Shown here piece by piece: positions 26,239-36,410 of a stretch of 64,000 nt of DNA. Source of the DNA: Henricia sp. BOLD:AAB3569 (taxonomy: Eukaryota > Echinodermata > Asteroidea > Spinulosida > Echinasteridae); assembly GCA_037783545.1 (NCBI GenBank), contig JBBELK010001629.1, forward strand, positions 1 through 64,000, given 5' to 3'. Each line of letters starts with the position of its first letter. Positions within the stretch are counted from its first letter, which is position 1. A program made the position numbers and the translations under genes. Under the pieces are notes generated by a model. The model saw only the letters and a program-made list of their open reading frames with translations. It was not told where the DNA came from and made no database searches.

Positions 26239-28319
26239 TGACTGCTCTCACGCAAACCGTGGCTGTCTGTACACACCTCTTTGGGGTACTCCTGAGTTGT
26301 GCGCATGCTCAGTCATTCGGACTGTCGTTAACGCACCGCAGTTTGGCTCGGCAATTTGGTCAAAGTGTGGTCCAAACGTCGGCAAATTTGGAGGTCGAAA
26401 AATGTTCCGACAAACTTCAAATTTCGCATGCCCTAAACTCTCTATATTGCGCACTTGTCATAAAAAATTGACAGACTTTCGCCGGGAAATGGCAGAGAAA
26501 TTTCAAAGTTTAGAAAAAACTGGGTTGAGGCTTCCTGACTGCTCTCACGCAAACCGTGGCTGTCTGTACACACCTCTTTGGGGTACTCCTGAGTTGTGCG
26601 CATGCTCAGTCATTCGGACTGTCGTTAACGCACCGCAGTTTGGCTCGGCAATTTGGTCAAAGTGTGGTCCAAACATCGGCAAATTTCGAGGTCGAAAAAT
26701 GTTCCGACGAACTTCAAATTGTGCATGCCCTAAATTCTGTATATTGCGCACTTGTCATAAAAAATTGACAGACTTTCGCCGGGAAATGGCAGAGAAATTT
26801 CAAAGTTTAGAAAAAACTGGGTTGAGGCTTCCTGACTGCTCTCACGCAAACCGTGGCTGTCTGTACACACCTCTTTGGGGTACTCCTGAGTTGTGCGCAT
26901 GCTCAGTCATTCGGACTGTCGTTAACGCACCGCAGTTTGGCTCGGCAATTCGGTCAAAGTGTGGTCCAAACGTCGGCAAATTTGGAGGTCGAAAAATGTT
27001 CCGACGAACTTCAAATTGTGCATGCCCTAAACTCTCTATATTGCGCACTTGTCATAAAAAATTGACAGACTTTCGCCGGGAAATGGCAGAGAAATTTCAA
27101 AGTTTAGAAAAAACTGGGTTGAGGCTTCTTGACTGCTCTCACGCAAACCGTGGCTGTCTGTACACACCTCTTTTGGGTACTCCTGAGTTGTGCGCATGCT
27201 CAGTCATTCGGACTGTCGTTAACGCACCGCAGTTTGGCTCGGCAATTTGGTCAAAGTGTGGTCCAAACGTCGGCAAATTTGGAGGTCGAAAAATGTTCCG
27301 ACGAACTTCAAATTGTGCATGCCCTAAACTCTCTATATTGCGCACTTGTCATAAACAATTGACAGACTTTCGCCGGGAAATGGCAGAGAAATTTCAAAGT
27401 TTAGAAAAAAACTGGGTTGAGGCTTCCTGACTGCTCTCACGCAAACCGTGGCTGTCTGTACACACCTCTTTAGGGTACTCCTGAGTTGTGCGCATGATCA
27501 GTCATTCGGACTGTCGTTAACGCACCGCAGTTTGGCTCGGCAATTTGGTCAAAGTGTGGTCCAAACGTCGGCAAATTTGGAGGTCGAAAAATGTTCCGAC
27601 GAACTTCAAATTGTGCATGCCCTAAACTCTCTATATTGCGCACTTGTCATAACAAATTGACAGACTTTCGCCGGGAAATGGAACAGAAATTTCAAAGTTT
27701 AGAAAAAACTGGGTTGAGGCTTCCTGACTGCTCTCACGCAAACCGTGGCTGTCTGTACACACCTCTTTGGGGTACTCCTGAGTTGTGCGCATGCTCAGTC
27801 ATTCGGACTGTCGTTAACGCACCGCAGTTTGGCTCGGCAATTTGGTCAAAGTGTGGTCCAAACGTCGGCAAATTTGGAGGTCGAAAAATGTTCCGACGAA
27901 CTTCAAATTTTGCATGCCCTAAACTCTCTATATTGCGCACTTGTCATAAAAAATTGACAGACTTTCGCCGGGAAATGGCAGAGAAATTTCAAAGTTTAGA
28001 AAAAACTGGGTTGAGGCTTCCTGACTGCTCTCACGCAAACCGTGGCTGTCTGTACACACCTCTTTGGGGTACTCCTGAGTTGTGCGCATGCTCAGTCATT
28101 CGGACTGTCGTTAACGCACCGCAGTTTGGCTCGGCAATTTGGTCAAAGTGTGGTCCAAACGTCGGCAAATTTGGAGGTCGAAAAATGTTCCGACGAACTT
28201 TAAATTTTGCATGCCCTAAACTCTCTATATTGCGCACTTGTCATAAAAAATTGACAGACTTTCGCCGGGAAATGGCAGAGAAATTTCAAAGTTTAGAAAA
28301 AAACTGGGTTGAGGCTTCC
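26239..28319 (+). repeat. Seven-monomer HOR, copy A (2081 bp)
   Basis: Ordered units: c (26239, private GACAAACTTC), QR (26536, TTTCGAGG with private AACATCGG and AAATTCTGTA), QL (26833, AATTCGGTC and CTTCTT end), a CTTTTGGGT unit (27130), an amber unit (27428, CTTTAGGGT, GCATGATCAG, CATAACAAA, GGAACAGAAA), a consensus unit (27725), and a CTTTAAATTTT unit ending with A7 (28022). The same order recurs at 30171 and 32251. Two 298-bp units account for the 2 bp beyond seven times 297. Confidence 0.9.
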
Positions 28320-29021
28320 TGACTGCTCTCACGCAAACCGTGGCTGTCTGTACACACCTCTTTGGGGTACTCCTGAGTTGTGCGCATGCTCAGTCATTCG
28401 GACTGTCGTTAACGCACCGCAGTTTGGCTCGGCAATTTGGTCAAAGTGTGGTCCAAACGTCGGCAAATTTGGAGGTCGAAAAATGTTCCGACGAACTTCA
28501 AATTTTGCATGCCCTAAACTCTCTATATTGCGCACTTGTCATAAAAAATTTACAGACTTTCGCCGGGAAATGGCAGAGAAATTTAAAAGTTTAGAAAAAA
28601 CTGGGTTGAGGCTTCCTGACTGCTCTCACGCAAACCGTGGCTGTCTGTACACACCTCTTTGGGGTACTCCTGAGTTGTGCGCATGCTCAGTCATTCGGAC
28701 TGTCGTTAACGCACCGCAGTTTGGCTCGGCAATTTGGTCAAAGTGTGGTCCAAACGTCGGCAAATTTGGAGGTCGAAAAATGTTCCGACGAACTTCAAAT
28801 TTCGCATGCCCTAAACTCTCTATATTGCGCACTTGTCATAAAAAATTGACAGACTTTCGCCCGGAAATGGCAGAGAAATTTCAAAGTTTAGAAAAAACTG
28901 GGTTGAGGCTTCCTGACTGCTCTCACGCAAACCGTGGCTGTCTGTACACACCTCTTTGGGGTACTCCTGAGTTGTGCGCATGCTCAGTCATTCGGACTGT
29001 CGTTAACGCACCGCAGTTTGG
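28320..29021 (+). repeat. Satellite monomers left of the insert
   Basis: Unit 28320 has AAATTTACAG and AATTTAAAAG, both typical of units found later at 34331 and 36411. Unit 28617 has TTCGCATGC and CGCCCGG. The third copy, starting at 28914, follows the consensus for 108 bp to CGCAGTTTGG and stops at 29021, where non-satellite sequence begins. The remaining part of this monomer is at 29688-29873. Confidence 0.95.
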
Positions 29022-29113
29022 GGCGGTCGGGTTGGCGTACGGGTTCTTTCCAAAGGACTACCCTTGCACATAGGTAGTTTGGAGGAGTTTTTCGCGGAAT
29101 CCCGTGATGTCCT

Positions 29114-29303
29114 GGAACGTTGCTCAATGATGGAGTAACCAGTACGTACGTCACGGGGAACGCCGATACAATTTTGGAACACGATTGGATCCGAGTCTGC
29201 GGTCTTGATTCTTCCAGACCTGGACTGGTGACGATTGTGGTTTTATGAGGATGTACCTGTGGTGCTTCTCGAAGGATATGACCTGATACTCGGACACGAT
29301 TGG
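29114..29303 (+). pseudogene. Possible decayed retrotransposon protease fragment
   Basis: In one + frame, 29114-29152 reads GTLLNDGVTSTYV, loosely like the LLDSGAT-type active-site stretch of Ty3/gypsy retropepsins, but with the catalytic aspartate-serine pair out of register. In another + frame, 29277-29303 reads YDLILGHDW, close to the (Y)D-x-ILG-x-DW motif that ends this domain. The two stretches lie about 55 codons apart in the expected order, but frames differ and stops intervene (for example TGA at 29304). This is pattern recognition only. The second motif could be coincidental, since GACCTG-type sequence there also resembles the neighbouring minisatellite. Confidence 0.2.
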
Positions 29304-29337
29304 TGATGATTGTGATGGAGAATACTCGCCGGATAAT

Positions 29338-29606
29338 GACCTGGATTGGCAACGACAACGAATGAGGAAATTTGGTGGATAAATGACCTGGACTGGCAAC
29401 GACAACGAATGATGAAATTTGGCAATAACGGCGAACAATTGGTGGATAAATACCTGGACTGGCAACGACTACGAATGAGGAAATTTGGCAATAACGGCGA
29501 ACGCTTAGTGGATAAATGACCTGGACTGGCAACGACTACGAATGAGGAAATTTGGCAATAACGGCGAACGCTTAGTGGATAAATGACCTGGACTGGCAAC
29601 GACAAC
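29338..29606 (+). repeat. 67-bp minisatellite, four to five copies
   Basis: Copies begin with GACCTGGAYTGGCAACGA and end GTGGATAAAT. Starts are 29338 (47 bp), 29385 (67 bp), 29452 (66 bp, lacking the first G), 29518 (67 bp) and 29585 (partial, diverging after about 22 bp). The 47-bp copy lacks 20 bp between two TTGG motifs, as expected from slippage between short direct repeats. The third and fourth copies are nearly identical, sharing GACTACG and CGCTTAGTGG; the second has GACAACG and ACAATTGGTGG. Similar but more diverged GACCTG starts at 29217 and 29280 suggest older copies to the left. The 67-bp length is not a multiple of three, arguing against coding. Confidence 0.9.
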
Positions 29607-29652
29607 GGCTGAAGCACTGGTTCTATCGGTAACAACGTTGGACTGGTTAGCG

Positions 29653-29676
29653 TGTTTTATTCGGACGAATAAAACA
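29653..29676. other. Perfect inverted repeat, 11-bp arms, 2-nt loop
   Basis: TGTTTTATTCG at 29653-29663 and its exact reverse complement CGAATAAAACA at 29666-29676, separated by GA. AATAAA lies on the + strand at 29668-29673 and, by symmetry, on the - strand at 29656-29661. The outer TGTT and AACA resemble the ends of LTR-type elements, but the whole element would be only 24 bp. It sits 11 bp inside the right edge of the insert. Function is unknown; a folded transcript end or a remnant of an element terminus are possible readings. Confidence 0.8.
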
Positions 29677-30170
29677 TTTTAGAAAAAGGCAATTTGGTCA
29701 AAGTGTGGTCCAAACGTCGGCAAATTTGGAGGTCGAAAAATGTTCCGACGAACTTCAAATTTTGCATGCCCTAAACTCTCTATATTGCGCACTTGTCATA
29801 AAAAATTGACAGACTTTCGCCGGGAAATGGCAGAGAAATTTCAAAGTTTAGAAAAAACTGGGTTGAGGCTTCCTGACTGCTCTCACGCAAACCGTGGCTG
29901 TCTGTACACACCTCTTTGGGGTACTCCTGAGTTGTGCGCATGCTCAGTCATTCGGACTGTCGTTAACGCACCGCAGTTTGGCTCGGCAATTTGGTCAAAG
30001 TGTGGTCCAAACGTCGGCAAATTTGGAGGTCGAAAAATGTTCCGACGAACTTCAAATTTTGCATGCCCTAAACTCTCTATATTGCGCACTTGTCATAAAA
30101 AATTGACAGACTTTCGCCGGGAAATGGCAGAGAAATTTCAAAGTTTAGAAAAAACTGGGTTGAGGCTTCC

Positions 30171-32250
30171 TGACTGCTCTCACGCAAACCGTGGCTGTCT
30201 GTACACACCTCTTTGGGGTACTCCTGAGTTGTGCGCATGCTCAGTCATTCGGACTGTCGTTAACGCACCGCAGTTTGGCTCGGCAATTTGGTCAAAGTGT
30301 GGTCCAAACGTCGGCAAATTTGGAGGTCGAAAAATGTTCCGACGAACTTCAAATTTCGCATGCCCTAAACTCTCTATATTGCGCACTTGTCATAAAAAAT
30401 TGACAGACTTTCGCCGGGAAATGGCAGAGAAATTTCAAAGTTTAGAAAAAACTGGGTTGAGGCTTCCTGACTGCTCTCACGCAAACCGTGGCTGTCTGTA
30501 CACACCTCTTTGGGGTACTCCTGAGTTGTGCGCATGCTCAGTCATTCGGACTGTCGTTAACGCACCGCAGTTTGGCTCGGCAATTTGGTCAAAGTGTGGT
30601 CCAAACGTCGGCAAATTTCGAGGTCGAAAAATGTTCCGACGAACTTCAAATTGTGCATGCCCTAAACTCTGTATATTGCGCACTTGTCATAAAAAATTGA
30701 CAGACTTTCGCCGGGAAATGGCAGAGAAATTTCAAAGTTTAGAAAAAACTGGGTTGAGGCTTCCTGACTGCTCTCACGCAAACCGTGGCTGTCTGTACAC
30801 ACCTCTTTGGGGTACTCCTGAGTTGTGCGCATGCTCAGTCATTCGGACTGTCGTTAACGCACCGCAGTTTGGCTCGGCAATTCGGTCAAAGTGTGGTCCA
30901 AACGTCGGCAAATTTGGAGGTCGAAAAATGTTCCGACGAACTTCAAATTGTGCATGCCCTAAACTCTCTATATTGCGCACTTGTCATAAAAAATTGACAG
31001 ACTTTCGCCGGGAAATGGCAGAGAAATTTCAAAGTTTAGAAAAAACTGGGTTGAGGCTTCTTGACTGCTCTCACGCAAACCGTGGCTGTCTGTACACACC
31101 TCTTTTGGGTACTCCTGAGTTGTGCGCATGCTCAGTCATTCGGACTGTCGTTAACGCACTGCAGTTTGGCTCGGCAATTTGGTCAAAGTGTGGTCCAAAC
31201 GTCGGCAAATTTGGAGGTCGAAAAATGTTCCGACGAACTTCAAATTGTGCATGCCCTAAACTCTCTATATTGCGCACTTGTCATAAACAATTGACAGACT
31301 TTCGCCGGGAAATGGCAGAGAAATTTCAAAGTTTAGAAAAAACTGGGTTGAGGCTTCCTGACTGCTCTCACGCAAACCGTGGCTGTCTGTACACACCTCT
31401 TTAGGGTACTCCTGAGTTGTGCGCATGATCAGTCATTCGGACTGTCGTTAACGCACCGCAGTTTGGCTCGGCAATTTGGTCAAAGTGTGGTCCAAACGTC
31501 GGCAAATTTGGAGGTCGAAAAATGTTCCGACGAACTTCAAATTGTGCATGCCCTAAACTCTCTATATTGCGCACTTGTCATAACAAATTGACAGACTTTC
31601 GCCGGGAAATGGAACAGAAATTTCAAAGTTTAGAAAAAACTGGGTTGAGGCTTCCTGACTGCTCTCACGCAAACCGTGGCTGTCTGTACACACCTCTTTG
31701 GGGTACTCCTGAGTTGTGCGCATGCTCAGTCATTCGGACTGTCGTTAACGCACCGCAGTTTGGCTCGGCAATTTGGTCAAAGTGTGGTCCAAACGTCGGC
31801 AAATTTGGAGGTCGAAAAATGTTCCGACGAACTTCAAATTTTGCATGCCCTAAACTCTCTATATTGCGCACTTGTCATAAAAAATTGACAGACTTTCGCC
31901 GGGAAATGGCAGAGAAATTTCAAAGTTTAGAAAAAACTGGGTTGAGGCTTCCTGACTGCTCTCACGCAAACCGTGGCTGTCTGTACACACCTCTTTGGGG
32001 TACTCCTGAGTTGTGCGCATGCTCAGTCATTCGGACTGTCGTTAACGCACCGCAGTTTGGCTCGGCAATTTGGTCAAAGTGTGGTCCAAACGTCGGCAAA
32101 TTTGGAGGTCGAAAAATGTTCCGACGAACTTTAAATTTTGCATGCCCTAAACTCTCTATATTGCGCACTTGTCATAAAAAATTGACAGACTTTCGCCGGG
32201 AAATGGCAGAGAAATTTCAAAGTTTAGAAAAAAACTGGGTTGAGGCTTCC
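30171..32250 (+). repeat. Seven-monomer HOR, copy B (2080 bp)
   Basis: Same unit order as copy A: c 30171, TTTCGAGG unit 30468 (with AAACTCTGTA), AATTCGGTC unit 30765 with CTTCTT end, CTTTTGGGT unit 31062 (private GCACTGCAG), amber unit 31359 (TAG at 31402, GCATGATCAG, CATAACAAA, GGAACAGAAA), consensus unit 31656 and CTTTAAATTTT unit 31953 ending with A7. It lies right of the insert, whereas copy A lies left of it. Confidence 0.92.
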
Positions 32251-34330
32251 TGACTGCTCTCACGCAAACCGTGGCTGTCTGTACACACCTCTTTGGGGTA
32301 CTCCTGAGTTGTGCGCATGCTCAGTCATTCGGACTGTCGTTAACGCACCGCAGTTTGGCTCGGCAATTTGGTCAAAGTGTGGTCCAAACGTCGGCAAATT
32401 TGGAGGTCGAAAAATGTTCCGACGAACTTCAAATTTCGCATGCCCTAAACTCTCTATATTGCGCACTTGTCATAAAAAATTGACAGACTTTCGCCGGGAA
32501 ATGGCAGAGAAATTTCAAAGTTTAGAAAAAACTGGGTTGAGGCTTCCTGACTGCTCTCACGCAAACCGTGGCTGTCTGTACACACCTCTTTGGGGTACTC
32601 CTGAGTTGTGCGCATGCTCAGTCATTCGGACTGTCGTTAACGCACCGCAGTTTGGCTCGGCAATTTGGTCAAAGTGTGGTCCAAACGTCGGCAAATTTCG
32701 AGGTCGAAAAATGTTCCGACGAACTTCAAATTGTGCATGCCCTAAACTCTGTATATTGCGCACTTGTCATAAAAAATTGACAGACTTTCGCCGGGAAATG
32801 GCAGAGAAATTTCAAAGTTTAGAAAAAACTGGGTTGAGGCTTCCTGACTGCTCTCACGCAAACCGTGGCTGTCTGTACACACCTCTTTGGGGTACTCCTG
32901 AGTTGTGCGCATGCTCAGTCATTCGGACTGTCGTTAACGCACCGCAGTTTGGCTCGGCAATTCGGTCAAAGTGTGGTCCAAACGTCGGCAAATTTGGAGG
33001 TCGAAAAATGTTCCGACGAACTTCAAATTGTGCATGCCCTAAACTCTCTATATTGCGCACTTGTCATAAAAAATTGACAGACTTTCGCCGGGAAATGGCA
33101 GAGAAATTTCAAAGTTTAGAAAAAACTGGGTTGAGGCTTCTTGACTGCTCTCACGCAAACCGTGGCTGTCTGTACACACCTCTTTTGGGTACTCCTGAGT
33201 TGTGCGCATGCTCAGTCATTCGGACTGTCGTTAACGCACCGCAGTTTGGCTCGGCAATTTGGTCAAAGTGTGGTCCAAACGTCGGCAAATTTGGAGGTCG
33301 AAAAATGTTCCGACGAACTTCAAATTGTGCATGCCCTAAACTCTCTATATTGCGCACTTGTCATAAACAATTGACAGACTTTCGCCGGGAAATGGCAGAG
33401 AAATTTCAAAGTTTAGAAAAAACTGGGTTGAGGCTTCCTGACTGCTCTCACGCAAACCGTGGCTGTCTGTACACACCTCTTTAGGGTACTCCTGAGTTGT
33501 GCGCATGATCAGTCATTCGGACTGTCGTTAACGCACCGCAGTTTGGCTCGGCAATTTGGTCAAAGTGTGGTCCAAACGTCGGCAAATTTGGAGGTCGAAA
33601 AATGTTCCGACGAACTTCAAATTGTGCATGCCCTAAACTCTCTATATTGCGCACTTGTCATAACAAATTGACAGACTTTCGCCGGGAAATGGAACAGAAA
33701 TTTCAAAGTTTAGAAAAAACTGGGTTGAGGCTTCCTGACTGCTCTCACGCAAACCGTGGCTGTCTGTACACACCTCTTTGGGGTACTCCTGAGTTGTGCG
33801 CATGCTCAGTCATTCGGACTGTCGTTAACGCACCGCAGTTTGGCTCGGCAATTTGGTCAAAGTGTGGTCCAAACGTCGGCAAATTTGGAGGTCGAAAAAT
33901 GTTCCGACGAACTTCAAATTTTGCATGCCCTAAACTCTCTATATTGCGCACTTGTCATAAAAAATTGACAGACTTTCGCCGGGAAATGGCAGAGAAATTT
34001 CAAAGTTTAGAAAAAACTGGGTTGAGGCTTCCTGACTGCTCTCACGCAAACCGTGGCTGTCTGTACACACCTCTTTGGGGTACTCCTGAGTTGTGCGCAT
34101 GCTCAGTCATTCGGACTGTCGTTAACGCACCGCAGTTTGGCTCGGCAATTTGGTCAAAGTGTGGTCCAAACGTCGGCAAATTTGGAGGTCGAAAAATGTT
34201 CCGACGAACTTTAAATTTTGCATGCCCTAAACTCTCTATATTGCGCACTTGTCATAAAAAATTGACAGACTTTCGCCGGGAAATGGCAGAGAAATTTCAA
34301 AGTTTAGAAAAAAACTGGGTTGAGGCTTCC
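32251..34330 (+). repeat. Seven-monomer HOR, copy C (2080 bp)
   Basis: Units 32251, 32548, 32845, 33142, 33439 (TAG at 33482), 33736 and 34033 repeat copy B marker by marker. The GCACTGCAG change of copy B is absent here. Copies B and C are directly adjacent and look almost identical, so the 2080-bp block, rather than the monomer, is the recent duplication unit in this domain. Confidence 0.92.
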
Positions 34331-36410
34331 TGACTGCTCTCACGCAAACCGTGGCTGTCTGTACACACCTCTTTGGGGTACTCCTGAGTTGTGCGCATGC
34401 TCAGTCATTCGGACTGTCGTTAACGCACCGCAGTTTGGCTCGGCAATTTGGTCAAAGTGTGGTCCAAACGTCGGCAAATTTGGAGGTCGAAAAATGTTCC
34501 GACGAACTTCAAATTTTGCATGCCCTAAACTCTCTATATTGCGCACTTGTCATAAAAAAATTACAGACTTTCGCCGGGAAATGGCAGAGAAATTTAAAAG
34601 TTTAGAAAAAACTGGGTTGAGGCTTCCTGACTGCTCTCACGCAAACCGTGGCTGTCTGTACACACCTCTTTGGGGTACTCCTGAGTTGTGCGCATGCTCA
34701 GTCATTCGGACTGTCGTTAACGCACCGCAGTTTGGCTCGGCAATTTGGTCAAAGTGTGGTCCAAACGTCGGCAAATTTGGAGGTCGAAAAATGTTCCGAC
34801 GAACTTCAAATTGTGCATGCCCTAAACTCTCTATATTGCGCACTTGTCATAAAAAATTGACAGACTTTCGCCGGGAAATGGCAGAGAAATTTCAAAGTTT
34901 AGAAAAAACTGGGTTGAGGCTTCCTGACTGCTCTCACGCAAACCGTGGCTGTCTGTACACACCTCTTTGGGGTACTCCTGAGTTGTGCGCATGCTCAGTC
35001 ATTCGGACTGTCGTTAACGCACCGCAGTTTGGCTCGGCAATTTGGTCAAAGTGTGGTCCAAACGTCGGCAAATTTGGAGGTCGAAAAATGTTCCGACGAA
35101 CTTCAAATTTTGCATGCCCTAAACTCTCTATATTGCGCACTTGTCATAAAAAATTGACAGACTTTCGCCGGGAAATGGCAGAGAAATTTAAAAGTTTAGA
35201 AAAAACTGGGTTGAGGCTTCCTGACTGCTCTCACGCAAACCGTGGCTGTCTGTACACACCTCTTTGGGGTACTCCTGAGTTGTGCGCATGCTCAGTCATT
35301 CGGACTGTCGTTAACGCACCGCAGTTTGGCTCGGCAATTTGGTCAAAGTGTGGTCCAAACGTCGGAAAATTTGGAGGTCGAAAAATGTTCCGACGAACTT
35401 CAAATTGTGCATGCCCTAAACTCTCTATATTGCGCACTTGTCATAAAAAATTGACAGACTTTCGCCGGGAAATGGCAGAGAAATTTCAAAGTTTAGAAAA
35501 AACTGGGTTGAGGCTTTCTGACTGCTCTCACGCAAACCGTGGCTGTCTGTACACACCTCTTTGGGGTACTCCTGAGTTGTGCGCATGCTCAGTCATTCGG
35601 ACTGTCGTTAACGCACCGCAGTTTGGCTCGGCAATTTGGTCAAAGTGTGGTCCAAACGTCGGCAAATTTGGAGGTCGAAAAATGTTCCGACGAACTTCAA
35701 ATTGTGCATGCCCTAAACTCTCTATATTGCGCACTTGTCATAACAAATTGACAGACTTTCGCCGGGAAATGGAACAGAAATTTCAAAGTTTAGAAAAAAC
35801 TGGGTTGAGGCTTCCTGACTGCTCTCACGCAAACCGTGGCTGTCTGTACACACCTCTTTGGGGTACTCCTGAGTTGTGCGCATGCTCAGTCATTCGGACT
35901 GTCGTTAACGCACCGCAGTTTGGCTCGGCAATTTGGTCAAAGTGTGGTCCAAACGTCGGCAAATTTGGAGGTCGAAAAATGTTCCGACGAACTTCAAATT
36001 TTGCATGCCCTAAACTCTCTATATTGCGCACTTGTCATAAAAAATTGACAGACTTTCGCCGGGAAATGGCAGAGAAATTTCAAAGTTTAGAAAAAACTGG
36101 GTTGAGGCTTCCTGACTGCTCTCACGCAAACCGTGGCTGTCTGTACACACCTCTTTGGGGTACTCCTGAGTTGTGCGCATGCTCAGTCATTCGGACTGTC
36201 GTTAACGCACCGCAGTTTGGCTCGGCAATTTGGTCAAAGTGTGGTCCAAACGTCGGCAAATTTGGAGGTCGAAAAATGTTCCGACGAACTTTAAATTTTG
36301 CATGCCCTAAACTCTCTATATTGCGCACTTGTCATAAAAAATTGACAGACTTTCGCCGGGAAATGGCAGAGAAATTTCAAAGTTTAGAAAAAAACTGGGT
36401 TGAGGCTTCC
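34331..36410 (+). repeat. Seven-monomer HOR variant, copy D (2080 bp)
   Basis: Same total length and same last units as copies B and C, but the first four units are of other types. Order: 34331 (AAAAAAATTACAG, AATTTAAAAG), 34628 (CAAATTGTGC), 34925 (AATTTAAAAG), 35222 (GTCGGAAAA with CAAATTGTGC, and GCTTTCTG at its end), 35519 (CATAACAAA, GGAACAGAAA, but TGG rather than TAG), 35816 (consensus) and 36113 (CTTTAAATTTT, A7). This looks like a chimera of two HOR types made by unequal exchange or conversion. Confidence 0.85.

Larger units (their letters stand above)
1..29021 (+). repeat. 297-bp satellite array, left arm
   Basis: Uninterrupted head-to-tail tandem copies of one 297-bp monomer, all in the same orientation. 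Taking TGACTGCTCTCACG as the unit start, there is a 98-bp partial copy at the left edge, 97 complete copies beginning at 99, and a final copy starting at 28914 that is cut by the insert. Most copies differ from the consensus by zero to a few bases. The array runs off the left edge of the window, so its true boundary is not seen. No gene, transposon or unique spacer was found between monomers. This architecture is typical of eukaryotic satellite DNA; centromeric or other heterochromatic location is an inference. Confidence 0.98.
29022..29687. other. 666-bp non-satellite insert
   Basis: Sequence with no similarity to the 297-bp monomer. The left flank ends at monomer position 108 and the right flank resumes at position 112, so the host copy is continued in phase and only CTC is missing. 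I see no target-site duplication, no terminal inverted repeats and no long terminal repeats at the ends. The left third is unique-looking; 29338 to about 29606 is a decayed 67-bp minisatellite; the right end has a short perfect hairpin. The edge ends in TTTTAGAAAAAGG, and TTTAGAAAAA also occurs in the monomer, which may be microhomology. Frames are broken by stops, and I see no intact gene on either strand. Confidence 0.9.

Noticed and set aside
12269-27430. Nominal 5053-codon + strand open frame and similar long frames at 31-6039, 6026-9010 and 10486-12282
   Set aside because: It is the stop-free frame of a 297-bp satellite read through many copies. It ends wherever an A-tract gains a base or a substitution makes a stop, and variants are mostly amino-acid changing. 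No known domain was recognised.
28984-29532. 182-codon - strand open frame across the insert and satellite edge
   Set aside because: It runs through the 67-bp minisatellite and into the satellite. Its repetitive peptide mirrors the DNA repeat, and no family was recognised.
29022-29687. Insert as an intact transposon or solo LTR
   Set aside because: No target-site duplication, no terminal repeats and no intact coding region. The TGTT/AACA palindrome spans only 24 bp at one end.
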